26,068 nucleotides of DNA, taken from the NCBI GenBank assembly GCA_958449275.1, contig CAUDHE010000027.1:1-26068 (forward strand). Reading direction: 5' to 3'. Under the pieces are notes generated by a model. It did not search any database. It was not told the origin of the DNA and saw only the letters and a program-made list of their open reading frames with translations. Position numbers and translations under genes: made by a program. Source of the stretch: an uncultured Alistipes sp. GTDB taxonomy: Bacteria; Bacteroidota; Bacteroidia; Bacteroidales; Rikenellaceae. Every line of letters starts with the position of its first letter. Positions within the stretch are counted from its first letter, which is position 1. This document shows positions 1 through 5,993 of this stretch, in pieces.

Positions 1-948
1 CGCCGAATCGCAAAACCGTCGTTTGCGGTCGGCGCGATCGGCTCGTCCGAAAAGGCTGTCCTTCACACGGCGACGAATGCCGACAAGGTTCCCGAAACCG
101 AGAAATTCACCGAGGTGCAACGGAAAGAGAACGAGAAACACCCCGACCACAGCAGCGCGACGAGTATTCGGAAAGCGCAGAAACGCAAAACCGAAGCCGT
201 CGAACGACATTTGTCGGCCTCCGACGCCACCCCCCCGAAGACAACCGCGAAAGGACGATTGGCCGCCGACATCTATTTGTCGGGGCCCGCGGGAGCAACC
301 GACTCGCACCGTTCGCCCGGCGGTTCGGTGATGGTCAGCGCCGATCGGTATCGTCAGGTCGCCGAGCACGCCGACCCGCTGGCCGATCCGCTCACCGTCA
401 TCATGCTCTACAACCGTAACGCCCCGATCGACACCGAGATAAAACATCGGCGGCCGCTGCGGTTAGGATTCTCGCTACGTTACATGATAACCCCGTCGAC
501 AGGCATCGAAAGCGGCCTGACCTACGCTCTGCTCTCGTCGAGCGTGAGTTCGGGCGGCGAGGAGTGCTATTACGACGAGGATCGCACCCTGCACTACATG
601 GGTATTCCCTTAAGATTGGTGTGGAACGCATGGTCGGGCAAACGGCTGTCGCTCTACCTGTCGGGCGGCGCGAGCATCGAAAAGTGCGTCGCGGGGCATG
701 CCCGAACCCGCTGCGTACTGCAAGGCCGCACGCAATCGGCCGACCGTCGGAACATCCGCATCGCGCAGCCGCAATGGTCGGCATCGGCCGCCGCAGGATT
801 GCAATACGACCTCACACCACGCACGGGCCTATACGTGGAACCCGGAATCGGATACTATTTCGACAACGGCAGCGAAACGGAAACGATATACAGCCGACGC
901 CCTCTCGATTTCAACCTCAACATGGGCATACGAATTTCATTCCGATGA
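1..948 (+). CDS. Outer-membrane beta-barrel protein, C-terminal part (partial)
   Basis: The frame is open from the first base, so the gene starts upstream of the window. The visible N-terminal part is rich in Lys, Glu and Thr and looks like a disordered linker. From about residue 150 the sequence alternates hydrophobic and polar residues in strand-like stretches (LRLGFSLRYMITPSTGIESGLTYALLSS, then LRLVWNAW, LSLYLSGGASI, SAAAGLQYDL, LYVEPGIGYYF). It ends in GIRISFR, typical of an outer-membrane beta-barrel C-terminus. This resembles the porin-like OMP_b-brl family of Bacteroidota, often encoded near anti-sigma factors. It belongs to the host chromosome and is GC-richer than the prophage. The exact function is unknown. 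Confidence 0.75.
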   Translation, partial: RRIAKPSFAVGAIGSSEKAVLHTATNADKVPETEKFTEVQRKENEKHPDHSSATSIRKAQKRKTEAVERHLSASDATPPKTTAKGRLAADIYLSGPAGATDSHRSPGGSVMVSADRYRQVAEHADPLADPLTVIMLYNRNAPIDTEIKHRRPLRLGFSLRYMITPSTGIESGLTYALLSSSVSSGGEECYYDEDRTLHYMGIPLRLVWNAWSGKRLSLYLSGGASIEKCVAGHARTRCVLQGRTQSADRRNIRIAQPQWSASAAAGLQYDLTPRTGLYVEPGIGYYFDNGSETETIYSRRPLDFNLNMGIRISFR

Positions 949-991
949 TCCCTCCCGTGCGATGTTCGGCGAAGAATTAGCGCGCGAAAAG

Positions 992-1020
992 TTGAAATAC
1001 GGGAAAAATTCTTACCTTTG
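992..1020 (+). promoter_or_regulatory. Bacteroidota-type promoter for tRNA-Arg
   Basis: TTG at 992-994 and TACCTTTG at 1013-1020 are separated by 18 bases. They match the -33 and -7 elements of the primary Bacteroidota sigma factor (TTTG / TAnnTTTG). The tRNA begins 31 bases downstream. Confidence 0.75.
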
Positions 1021-1050
1021 TCGTTGCCGTACCCGACGGACGGCGGACAA

Positions 1051-1122
1051 GGCTCCATAGTTCAAGGGATAGAACGAAGGTTTCCTAAACCTTAAATTCG
1101 CGTTCGAGTCGCGGTGGAGCTA
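1051..1122 (+). tRNA. tRNA-Arg, anticodon CCU
   Basis: The cloverleaf reads directly. The acceptor GGCTCCA (1051-1057) pairs with TGGAGCT (1115-1121) with one G-U closing pair. The D arm is GTTC/GAAC. The anticodon stem is AAGGT/ACCTT with loop TTCCTAA, giving anticodon CCU. The T arm has loop TTCGAGT. The discriminator is A1122 and CCA is not encoded. The integrase gene starts 194 bases downstream, so the 3' part of this tRNA is the likely attB/attL core. The phage appears to keep the tRNA intact. Confidence 0.93.
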
Positions 1123-1210
1123 CGCTTTAGAGCGCACCGAAACAATTTAGGTGATTATCAATAATATACACAGTTGAAGTGCGGACATATTTGGTTGTTT
1201 TAGCGCTTTG

Positions 1211-1244
1211 GGCGAGGGCTTTAGCCTCGCCTTTTGTGTTTACT
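1211..1244 (+). terminator. Rho-independent terminator after tRNA-Arg
   Basis: GGCGAGG (1211-1217) and CCTCGCC (1225-1231) form a 7-bp stem with loop GCTTTAG, followed by TTTTGTGTTT. It closes the host tRNA transcript before the integrase gene. Confidence 0.8.
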
Positions 1245-1268
1245 TTTCATGAAAAGTATGTATATTTG
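1239..1268 (+). promoter_or_regulatory. Candidate integrase promoter
   Basis: TATATTTG at 1261-1268 is a perfect -7 element, 48 bases before the integrase ATG. The -33 match is weak (TTTAC from 1239), so activity may depend on an activator. Confidence 0.5.
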
Positions 1269-1275
1269 CGCGTAT

Positions 1276-1297
1276 TTGTTGGCAAATTGTTGGCAAA
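1276..1297 (+). repeat. Tandem 11-bp direct repeat in the integrase leader
   Basis: TTGTTGGCAAA occurs twice head-to-tail with no spacer (1276-1286 and 1287-1297), between the integrase -7 element and its ATG. This fits an integrase arm-type site or a repressor/autoregulatory site. Each unit holds the imperfect dyad TTG...CAA. Confidence 0.7.
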
Positions 1298-1315
1298 AGA
1301 AAAAAACGAAATATT

Positions 1316-2647
1316 ATGGCTACAACATTCCGCGCATTAGTTTATGCCGACAACAAACGGCAAGACGGTACATATAATGTGAAAATTCGTCTTACCCATA
1401 GACGCCAATCATTAAAAGTGTCGACAAACATATATGTCGCCCCCAATCAACTCACGAGGTCGCTAAAAATTAAAGACATTTCGGTTCTTGATGACGTCGA
1501 AGATATGATACGTCGCTGGCGAGGAATAGTAGGGAAACTTGGAGCAACGGCCGATTTGTTAACCGCACACGATGTCCTAAACTATATTCGAAGCATTGAG
1601 GCGCGGGATGCTCCGTTCCACTTGGATTTTATATCGTATGGCCGACAACTCGCAGCGAATATGAAACAAGGCACAGCACGCAATTACGAAACAGCGCTAA
1701 ACGCTTTGATTCGCTTTGTTGGTCGGGACTCCGTAGACATATCCGAAATCTCTGCGAGGTTCCTCCGCGAATTTGAACGATTCATAGAATCAGAACCGGT
1801 TTTAAAATCATCGCGTGCTAAAAAGATATACAGAACTGACAAAACAAAGGCGGGAGGACGCGCGGTATCTTCGTATCTTGCTGCCGTTCGACATATACAC
1901 AATTGCGCTAAAGCGGAATTCAACAATGAGGATACAGGATTAATTCGAATCCCGCAATCTCCTTTTGCGCACTTTAGAGTAAAACCAGCGCCCGCCCCGA
2001 AAAAACGAGCCGTTGAGGTTGATATTATCCAAAGCATTATCAATCTCGATGATGAGCCACATTATTACGGCTCACGCATTGACTATACGCGCCGCGACCT
2101 TGCGCGCGATTGTTTTCTGCTCTCTTTGGGGCTTGCGGGCATGAATGCCGCCGATCTGCGCTCATGCCCATATCAAGACATATCAGACGGGATTATAGTA
2201 TACAATAGACAGAAAACAGCCGACAGGCGGGCTGATAAGGCCGAGATGCACATTCGCATAGAACCGCAATTGCTGCCGTTGGTGAAAAAATATATTGACC
2301 CGACGAAACAAAAACTGTTTTTCTTTTATCGATTATATAAAGCGGACAGCTATTTTTCCTCTGCGCTTAATCAAGGATTAGCGCGCATTTGTGATGCAAT
2401 ATCGGCCCCGCGTATAACTTTTTACTCCGCACGTCATTCATGGGCTACGATCGCCCGCTCGGCAGCCCTTCAGATCGACAAATACACGGTCCATGAGGGG
2501 TTGAATCATGTCTCCGAGAATATGCGCATCACGGATCGCTACATCGCGCGAGACTGGACAAACGTTTGGAATGCGAATAAAAAGGTGCTCGAGTTGTTCG
2601 ATTGGGATGCGTTGTTGAGGAGAGAGGGATCCCAAGGGGGGCATTAA
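1316..2647 (+). CDS. int: Tyrosine integrase (phage site-specific recombinase)
   Basis: This enzyme catalyses integration and excision of the prophage at the adjacent tRNA-Arg. The N-terminal part (1-90) is the arm-binding domain typical of Bacteroidota integrases. Residues about 100-200 are the SAM-like core-binding domain, and about 230-430 the catalytic domain. Visible active-site positions are K300 (RQKTA), R373 and H374 (SARHSWAT), H398 (LNHVS) and nucleophile Y409 (DRYIA). Two positions deviate: the first catalytic Arg is Asn277 (GMNAADL), and the His of HxxR is Tyr370. Replacement of Arg I is known in Bacteroidota integrases such as IntDOT, so the enzyme may still be active. Its length of 443 aa is normal. 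It starts at ATG with an A-rich leader. Confidence 0.95.
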   Translation: MATTFRALVYADNKRQDGTYNVKIRLTHRRQSLKVSTNIYVAPNQLTRSLKIKDISVLDDVEDMIRRWRGIVGKLGATADLLTAHDVLNYIRSIEARDAPFHLDFISYGRQLAANMKQGTARNYETALNALIRFVGRDSVDISEISARFLREFERFIESEPVLKSSRAKKIYRTDKTKAGGRAVSSYLAAVRHIHNCAKAEFNNEDTGLIRIPQSPFAHFRVKPAPAPKKRAVEVDIIQSIINLDDEPHYYGSRIDYTRRDLARDCFLLSLGLAGMNAADLRSCPYQDISDGIIVYNRQKTADRRADKAEMHIRIEPQLLPLVKKYIDPTKQKLFFFYRLYKADSYFSSALNQGLARICDAISAPRITFYSARHSWATIARSAALQIDKYTVHEGLNHVSENMRITDRYIARDWTNVWNANKKVLELFDWDALLRREGSQGGH

Positions 2648-2657
2648 TTGCGGCCAA

Positions 2658-3251
2658 CTATCTGTTCGGATCGTGTTCGTCGATTTCTCCAATAGCAATG
2701 CCCTTTACCTCGAAATACTTGTTTCTGATAAGAACGCCTATCATGCTGCCATAATACGCCAGCGGCTGGCCATTATTGAACGCAAATTCTTTTATCTTGT
2801 CGACGGTTTCGATATCGAATAATTTATCGAGCGATATTGTGGCAGACTCTATACACAACTGCTGAATATCATAAGCGTTTTTCGTTTTTGCATTTGCCTC
2901 GATGTAGCTCCGAATATTTTCCCAATTCGTTGCGATCATTTGCGCAATCCCCATTTTTTCGGCAATTTCCTTGCCTTTCTCCGACAAACCGATCGGACTA
3001 TGGGATTGCGTGAGTCCATTGGGCATATTGGCTGAAAATATCTCCAGCTTAGTTTTTATATACAATATATCCTCTTTGGCCTTTTTGAGGTTATCCGACA
3101 ACTCTTTCACCGCATCTAATTTACAAGTCCATTCGGTTGTGTATTTGGTGATCTTATATATTACCCAGCCCGCAAGGAGCAGCATGAACAGCACAAAGCC
3201 GAAAGAGCCGGCAGCCGAGCCGAGTATTTCGCGTATAAGTTCTACACCCAT
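2658..3251 (-). CDS. Membrane-anchored coiled-coil protein, unknown function
   Basis: It is read leftward, tail-to-tail with the integrase, leaving only 10 bases between the stops. An upstream in-frame TTG at 3267-3269 overlaps the promoter -7 element, so the ATG at 3249-3251 is the start (197 aa). A short N-terminus is followed by one strong transmembrane helix (FGFVLFMLLLAGWVIY). A Lys/Glu-rich coiled coil follows, then a helical C-terminal domain with the pattern LSEKGKEIAEKMG. Similar single-gene proteins of unknown role occur in Bacteroidota phages and islands. Being expressed alone from a strong promoter in the lysogenic orientation, it may be a lysogenic-conversion or superinfection-exclusion protein; this is inference. 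Confidence 0.8.
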   Translation of the reverse strand: MGVELIREILGSAAGSFGFVLFMLLLAGWVIYKITKYTTEWTCKLDAVKELSDNLKKAKEDILYIKTKLEIFSANMPNGLTQSHSPIGLSEKGKEIAEKMGIAQMIATNWENIRSYIEANAKTKNAYDIQQLCIESATISLDKLFDIETVDKIKEFAFNNGQPLAYYGSMIGVLIRNKYFEVKGIAIGEIDEHDPNR

Positions 3252-3266
3252 GTTGATCGTTTTCTG

Positions 3267-3298
3267 CAAAGATAGTACCCCAAAACTCCAGATGCAAA
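3267..3298 (-). promoter_or_regulatory. Strong leftward promoter for the coiled-coil membrane protein
   Basis: On the minus strand, TTTG (3298-3295) is followed after exactly 20 bases by TATCTTTG (3274-3267). This is a perfect match to the Bacteroidota consensus. The ATG lies 15 bases after the -7 element. Confidence 0.85.
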
Positions 3299-3330
3299 TT
3301 TCAATCGATATATTTATAATTTATTGCATC

Positions 3331-3490
3331 GGAAATTGAACCAGTTTTTTGCCCCCCCAAAAAATCAAAAGCGTTTTTTACCCTACAAAAATTGAGATCG
3401 TTTTTTCTCCCTCAAAAATTAAAACCGTTTTTCGCTGACCAAAAAAAATCAAAAGCGTTTTTTTTGTGGCCGAAAATTGAACGCGTTTTT
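3331..3490. repeat. Six imperfect repeats, 27-31 bp period, A-rich/T-rich dyads
   Basis: Units of the form CAAAAATTnAAAnCGTTTTTT start at about 3331, 3358, 3386, 3413, 3440 and 3471, separated by short C-rich spacers. Each is an imperfect A-tract/T-tract dyad around an nCG centre. In the frame open from 3320 to 3583, successive units step by 27 or 30 bases, so they would encode a degenerate K(K/L/I)xxxFF repeat. There is no ATG in that stretch. It may be a decayed coding repeat, an iteron-like protein-binding array, or a string of weak hairpins. Confidence 0.7.
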
Positions 3491-3627
3491 CTGCGAATTG
3501 TTGAGGCTTCGCCCGAATCGCCACTTGCCCCTCTAAACATCCTATATACGAACAAATCCCATAAGAGGGAACACCACATTTAACACAATTTTATGTTCTA
3601 TATAGGAAATAACACCGTTGAGGCGAA

Positions 3628-3654
3628 TAAAAAAACCGAGGCTATCGCCTCGGT
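3628..3654 (-). terminator. Leftward rho-independent terminator
   Basis: CCGAGGC (3636-3642) and GCCTCGG (3647-3653) pair around a TATC loop. The A-tract at 3628-3635 becomes a U-tract on the minus-strand transcript. No convincing minus-strand gene lies just to its right, so it may end transcripts from the repeat field. Confidence 0.75.
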
Positions 3655-3740
3655 CGCGCAATTTTATCAATTAAAATTTCCGACCTTGACAGTAAGGTCG
3701 TGGAAAATAAAACCCGAGTAAAACTACACAAAAAACCGCA

Positions 3741-4016
3741 ATCTGCAAAACAAATCGGCACAATATACGAATGAATGCGAATGCCCGCGACGGCTGCGAT
3801 CGAATCAGATGCAAATATGCACACGAACGCGTGCATATCTGCGAACGTCGGCAAATCGGCACAAATGCCCGCACGCTTACAAATGTTCGCAAATTGACGA
3901 ATATTTGCAAATTTGCGCAAATGTATGCAAATGCCTGCAAATGTCGGCGAATCTGCGCAAATGTCCGAATGTTAACGAATGCTGGCACGCCTGCAAACGT
4001 CTACGCATCAACGCAG
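3741..4016. repeat. Degenerate GCAAAT decamer/octamer array
   Basis: About 25 copies of a hexamer close to GCAAAT (variants GCGAAT, ACGAAT, ACAAAT, GCACGC) recur. In the best part they start at 3841, 3851, 3861, 3871, 3879, 3889, 3897, 3907, 3917, 3927, 3937, 3947, 3957, 3965, 3975, 3985, 3993 and 4003. The spacing is therefore always 10 or 8 bases. Frames on both strands stay open only because of the repeat and show no domain, so I read this as non-coding. Confidence 0.75.
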
Positions 4017-4092
4017 TGCGCGCCCCGATTAACGAGGGCGCGCGGAACGGCCGCGCCAATACGACGGCCTCGATATGTATAATATAGGTGCG

Positions 4093-4139
4093 AAAAAAAA
4101 TCACAAAAAAATGTCGAAAAAATTTGCAAAAACAAAAAA
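4093..4139 (+). promoter_or_regulatory. Phased A-tracts upstream of and within the leader-0 promoter
   Basis: A-tracts at 4093-4100, 4105-4111, 4117-4122 and 4128-4132 are centred about 11.5 bases apart, roughly one helical turn. A further tract lies at 4134-4139. This predicts intrinsic curvature or an UP-like stimulating element. Confidence 0.5.
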
Positions 4140-4153
4140 TGTGCGTACCTTTG
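4123..4153 (+). promoter_or_regulatory. Strong rightward promoter of leader 0
   Basis: TTTG (4123-4126), 19 bases, then TACCTTTG (4146-4153). Segment A of the leader begins 5 bases after the -7 element, so it is expected at the 5' end of the transcript. Confidence 0.85.
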
Positions 4154-4157
4154 CAAT

Positions 4158-4311
4158 GTCTACAAATCAATAAGGATCGGCGCCGATCATAGGCGCAACG
4201 TTCCAGTAAAATATATAGCGGCGTTCACCCCGTGATACCTCCGTAATAGAGTTATCGCACCTTATTGATAGTTGTAGACAGCGGGTTAGAGGGACGCCGT
4301 TATTTTCGTTT
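4158..4311 (+). ncRNA. Structured leader RNA 0 (A/B/terminator architecture)
   Basis: Segment A (4158-4175) pairs with segment B (4260-4279). GTCTACAA pairs with TTGTAGAC, and TCAATAAGG with CCTTATTGA, with a small internal loop between. This gives 17 bp closing a 122-base structure, which also contains the perfect palindrome ATCGGCGCCGAT (4176-4187). A weaker GC hairpin (4280-4301) and a T-rich stretch (4300-4311) resemble a terminator. B (ATAGTTGTAGAC, 4268-4279) is also perfectly complementary over 12 bases to 4323-4334, which overlaps the next start codon. B can thus pair with the 5' end or with the translation start. Confidence 0.7.
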
Positions 4312-4341
4312 CTCAAAAAAAAGTCTACAACTATGAAAAAC
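4308..4341 (+). promoter_or_regulatory. Start-codon hairpin 0 (segment C in loop)
   Basis: GTTTCTC (4308-4314) faces GAAAAAC (4335-4341) with one mismatch. The loop presents segment C, GTCTACAACTAT (4323-4334), which repeats segment A and abuts the ATG at 4333. It is the weakest of the four such hairpins. Confidence 0.5.
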
Positions 4342-4614
4342 ACATCTAACAATCGCGTAAGATTCGCGGAAATCCTTAACACAGCCATCTATAACGAGAA
4401 CGACCACAGCCCCGAACGCATTTCGTTAATTGAAATACTGCCGATTCTCGACGAATACCGCGCCGCCGTTGAGGCGCTGCCCGCCCGCTCCGCATGGGTT
4501 AAAGGGGTAAAAGAATACGCTTTCGAGCTGCTCGAAAACTTCGGCGATCAACTCCAATACGCCGTAGAAGTTGGCGAGACACTCCCCGAATTATCCGAAA
4601 AAAAACCTGCTTAA
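4333..4614 (+). CDS. Small phage protein, N-terminal half of a frame-broken gene
   Basis: The ATG lies at the end of leader 0. The 93-aa product is helical (RVRFAEILNTAIYNENDH, then a W-containing stretch with VKGVKEYAFELLENF) and stops just after an A8 tract (4598-4605). I recall a Bacteroidota mobile-element family in which the motif AW..GVK.YA.ELLE is followed in the same chain by LLNGA..W.Q.S.GGC.LIY..DIA.RLCTPSE. Here that second half lies in the +1 frame (4571-4816). Removing one A from the tract would join them as ELSEKNLLNGAASWSQF. The gene is therefore either frameshifted, phase-variable, or expressed by slippage. Function unknown. Confidence 0.75.
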   Translation: MKNTSNNRVRFAEILNTAIYNENDHSPERISLIEILPILDEYRAAVEALPARSAWVKGVKEYAFELLENFGDQLQYAVEVGETLPELSEKKPA

Positions 4615-4816
4615 CGGGGCGGCGAGTTGGTCGCAATTCAGTTGGGGCGGGTGTTCATTAATATATAACGAGGATATCGCGGGGCGCTTATGTACGCCTT
4701 CGGAGTTCCGCAAGTGCCGCGGCGGGTTGTGGAACCTCGGCGGCTGCGAGTGGCTCGACCACCAGGCGCGCGCCCTCGCGCAAGCTTGGAAAATGATAGT
4801 AACTACAAAGAAGTAA
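4571..4816 (+). CDS. C-terminal half of the frame-broken gene (GGCSLIY...RLCTPSE)
   Basis: It has no plausible independent start (only a TTG inside the upstream half). Conserved sequence begins at LLNGAASWSQFSWGGC (from about 4607) and continues through SLIYNEDIAGRLCTPSEF to WLDHQARALAQAWKMI. This is the recognisable C-terminal signature of the family named in the upstream entry. The residues are well kept and there is no internal stop, so the break at A8 is recent or is bypassed by slippage in transcription or translation. If neither occurs, both parts form a pseudogene. Confidence 0.65.
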   Translation: MARHSPNYPKKNLLNGAASWSQFSWGGCSLIYNEDIAGRLCTPSEFRKCRGGLWNLGGCEWLDHQARALAQAWKMIVTTKK

Positions 4817-4820
4817 AGAC

Positions 4821-4988
4821 ATGAAATACGATATATTATATAACGAGCTGATAACGTACGGCGGTGTAACCATAGCGCGCGATATGTGGCCTAAATTGAC
4901 TACATTTGTGAAATACTGCAAGGCCCGAGGCGCGGAGCTGCGCGGAGGCTTCGAAAATGGATCGGGCATTATGCTATATCTTAAATAA
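4821..4988 (+). CDS. Small protein, 55 aa, unknown
   Basis: ATG at 4821 follows AAGTAAAGAC, 4 bases after the previous stop, so it is probably co-transcribed with it. The product begins MKYDILYNELITYGG and contains a short basic segment (VKYCKARGAELRGGF). It has no signal or membrane segment. I do not recognise a family. A strong terminator follows 42 bases after the stop, which supports this being the last gene of the unit. Confidence 0.55.
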   Translation: MKYDILYNELITYGGVTIARDMWPKLTTFVKYCKARGAELRGGFENGSGIMLYLK

Positions 4989-5030
4989 TCCCCCTAACAT
5001 CCCACGTATAATACGCAACGACGGAAGCCG

Positions 5031-5057
5031 CCCCGAGGTTCGCGCCTCGGGGTTTTT
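5031..5057 (+). terminator. Strong rho-independent terminator
   Basis: CCCCGAGG (5031-5038) pairs perfectly with CCTCGGGG (5045-5052) around TTCGCG, then TTTTT. It ends the leader-0 transcription unit. Confidence 0.93.
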
Positions 5058-5078
5058 CGCGATAAAATAGGAATTTCG

Positions 5079-5109
5079 TTGTGTATTATTAATAAATAAC
5101 ATAATTTTG
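5079..5109 (+). promoter_or_regulatory. Promoter of the DUF4160/DUF2442 pair
   Basis: TTG (5079-5081), 20 bases, TAATTTTG (5102-5109). The first start codon is 23 bases downstream. Confidence 0.8.
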
Positions 5110-5131
5110 TATAATTGAAATATAGAAAGAC

Positions 5132-5392
5132 ATGCCCGAAATAAGCCGTTTTTTAGGTATTATCATTTTGATGTATTGGGATGATCACAACCCGCCGCAC
5201 TTCCATGTACGCTACGGAGATTATCGCGCTATAATTACGCTTGACAAATCCGAAATACGCGGAAATCTTCCTATAAAGGTGGCGAAATTGGTATTTGAAT
5301 GGTTAACGCTTCACGAACAAGAACTGCGCGACAATTGGCGCAAATTGGTAAACGGAGAGCACCCGGATAAAATACAACCTTTAACGCATTAA
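5132..5392 (+). CDS. DUF4160 family protein
   Basis: The 86-aa product carries the family hallmark near its N-terminus: MPEISRFLGIIILMYWDDH followed by NPPHFHVRYGDYRA, then an ELRDNW helix. DUF4160 proteins are small basic proteins almost always encoded next to a DUF2442 protein, as here (3 bases between the genes). The pair has been suspected of being a toxin-antitoxin-like or regulatory module, but no activity is established to my knowledge. It has its own promoter and terminator, so it is a self-contained cargo unit expressed independently of phage development. Confidence 0.92.
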   Translation: MPEISRFLGIIILMYWDDHNPPHFHVRYGDYRAIITLDKSEIRGNLPIKVAKLVFEWLTLHEQELRDNWRKLVNGEHPDKIQPLTH

Positions 5393-5395
5393 GAT

Positions 5396-5638
5396 ATGGA
5401 CGAAAGAATAAATATTACAGTCGCCGACGTTGATTATCTCGGCGGGTACATGCTACGGCTAACGTTCAGTAATGGAGAAGTAAAACAAATAGATATGCTA
5501 CCACTGCTTAACGGGCCTATATTTGAGCCGCTCAAGGACCCGCACAACTTTGTACAATTCGCGTTGATCGGTGGCACGCTCGAATGGTACAACGGCGCAG
5601 ACTTCGCCCCCGAATATCTATACAAGCATAGTAAATAA
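5396..5638 (+). CDS. DUF2442 family protein
   Basis: The 80-aa product shows the expected pattern: an N-terminal V.....Y.L.L.FSNGE segment (YMLRLTFSNGEVKQIDM), a PLL-G-IFEPLKD segment, then FVQFALIGGTLEWYNGADFAPEYLY. This W..GAD..PE.LY ending is the family's strongest mark. It is the usual partner of DUF4160 and may bind DNA or the partner protein. Its stop is followed by a strong terminator. Confidence 0.92.
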   Translation: MDERINITVADVDYLGGYMLRLTFSNGEVKQIDMLPLLNGPIFEPLKDPHNFVQFALIGGTLEWYNGADFAPEYLYKHSK

Positions 5639-5658
5639 GCCCCCCCACGCATAAACAA

Positions 5659-5689
5659 GAGAGGGCGCCCAGGTGGGCGCCCTCTCTTT
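5659..5689 (+). terminator. Strong rho-independent terminator
   Basis: GAGAGGGCGCCC (5659-5670) pairs with GGGCGCCCTCTC (5675-5686) around AGGT, then TTTG. It is a 12-bp perfect stem just after the DUF2442 gene. Confidence 0.9.
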
Positions 5690-5905
5690 GTGCATTGTGT
5701 TGTATTCAGACACGCAGCAGCGCAACCGCTACAGTGGCGGCCCTCCGCCTGCATCGCGCATCGGTAGGGGTATGGGGTGCATTTTCTTTTGTTTATTCGG
5801 TGCAAACCTCGCCCTTGCCTCAGTTTACACGCTCGGAACTTTTTTCAAAAAAAGCCAAAATGTTATAAATAGTGGGGAGAGGTGCAACCCAATTACAACT
5901 TTTTT
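5690..5905. other. Non-coding spacer, nothing recognised
   Basis: Frames here start inside the terminator and resemble no family. The only structure I see is a small inverted repeat CTTTTTT/AAAAAAG (around 5838-5855) and two copies of GGTGCAA. It separates the DUF cargo pair from the lysogeny control region. Confidence 0.5.
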
Positions 5906-5908
5906 TGA

Positions 5909-5948
5909 TACCGTTTAGTACCGTTTAATACCGCGGTACTAAACGGTA
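5909..5948. promoter_or_regulatory. Operator-like array of TACCG half-sites
   Basis: TACCGTTTAGTACCG (5909-5923) is the exact reverse complement of CGGTACTAAACGGTA (5934-5948). TACCG half-sites occur at 5909, 5919 and 5929, with the inverted form CGGTA at 5934 and 5944, all in 10-bp register. This is what a multimeric repressor or activator binding site looks like. It sits just upstream of a candidate rightward promoter and beside the leftward repressor operon. Confidence 0.75.
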
Positions 5949-5949
5949 C

Positions 5950-5982
5950 TTCGTCGATCGCAAACAGAAACTGCTATATTTG
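5950..5982 (+). promoter_or_regulatory. Candidate rightward promoter, antisense to the repressor operon
   Basis: TATATTTG (5975-5982) is a perfect -7 element. TTCG (5950-5953), 21 bases upstream, is a one-mismatch -33. Transcription would run antisense to the membrane protein and repressor genes. No rightward gene lies directly after it, so it may control the repressor by antisense RNA; uncertain. Confidence 0.4.
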
Positions 5983-5993
5983 GATTGCATTAA

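Noticed and set aside
3331..3490. CRISPR array
   Set aside because: Repeats are degenerate, spacers are only 5-7 bases, and there are no cas genes.
3642..4170. Several frames with FAxI/CKxL-type repeats on both strands
   Set aside because: The decamer/octamer array produces open frames on both strands at once; there is no start context and no conserved domain.
4158..4279. Retron msr/msd or invertible promoter (inverted repeats around 122 bases)
   Set aside because: No reverse transcriptase or invertase gene is nearby, the promoter lies outside the inverted repeats, and the same scheme recurs with other sequences at three more loci.
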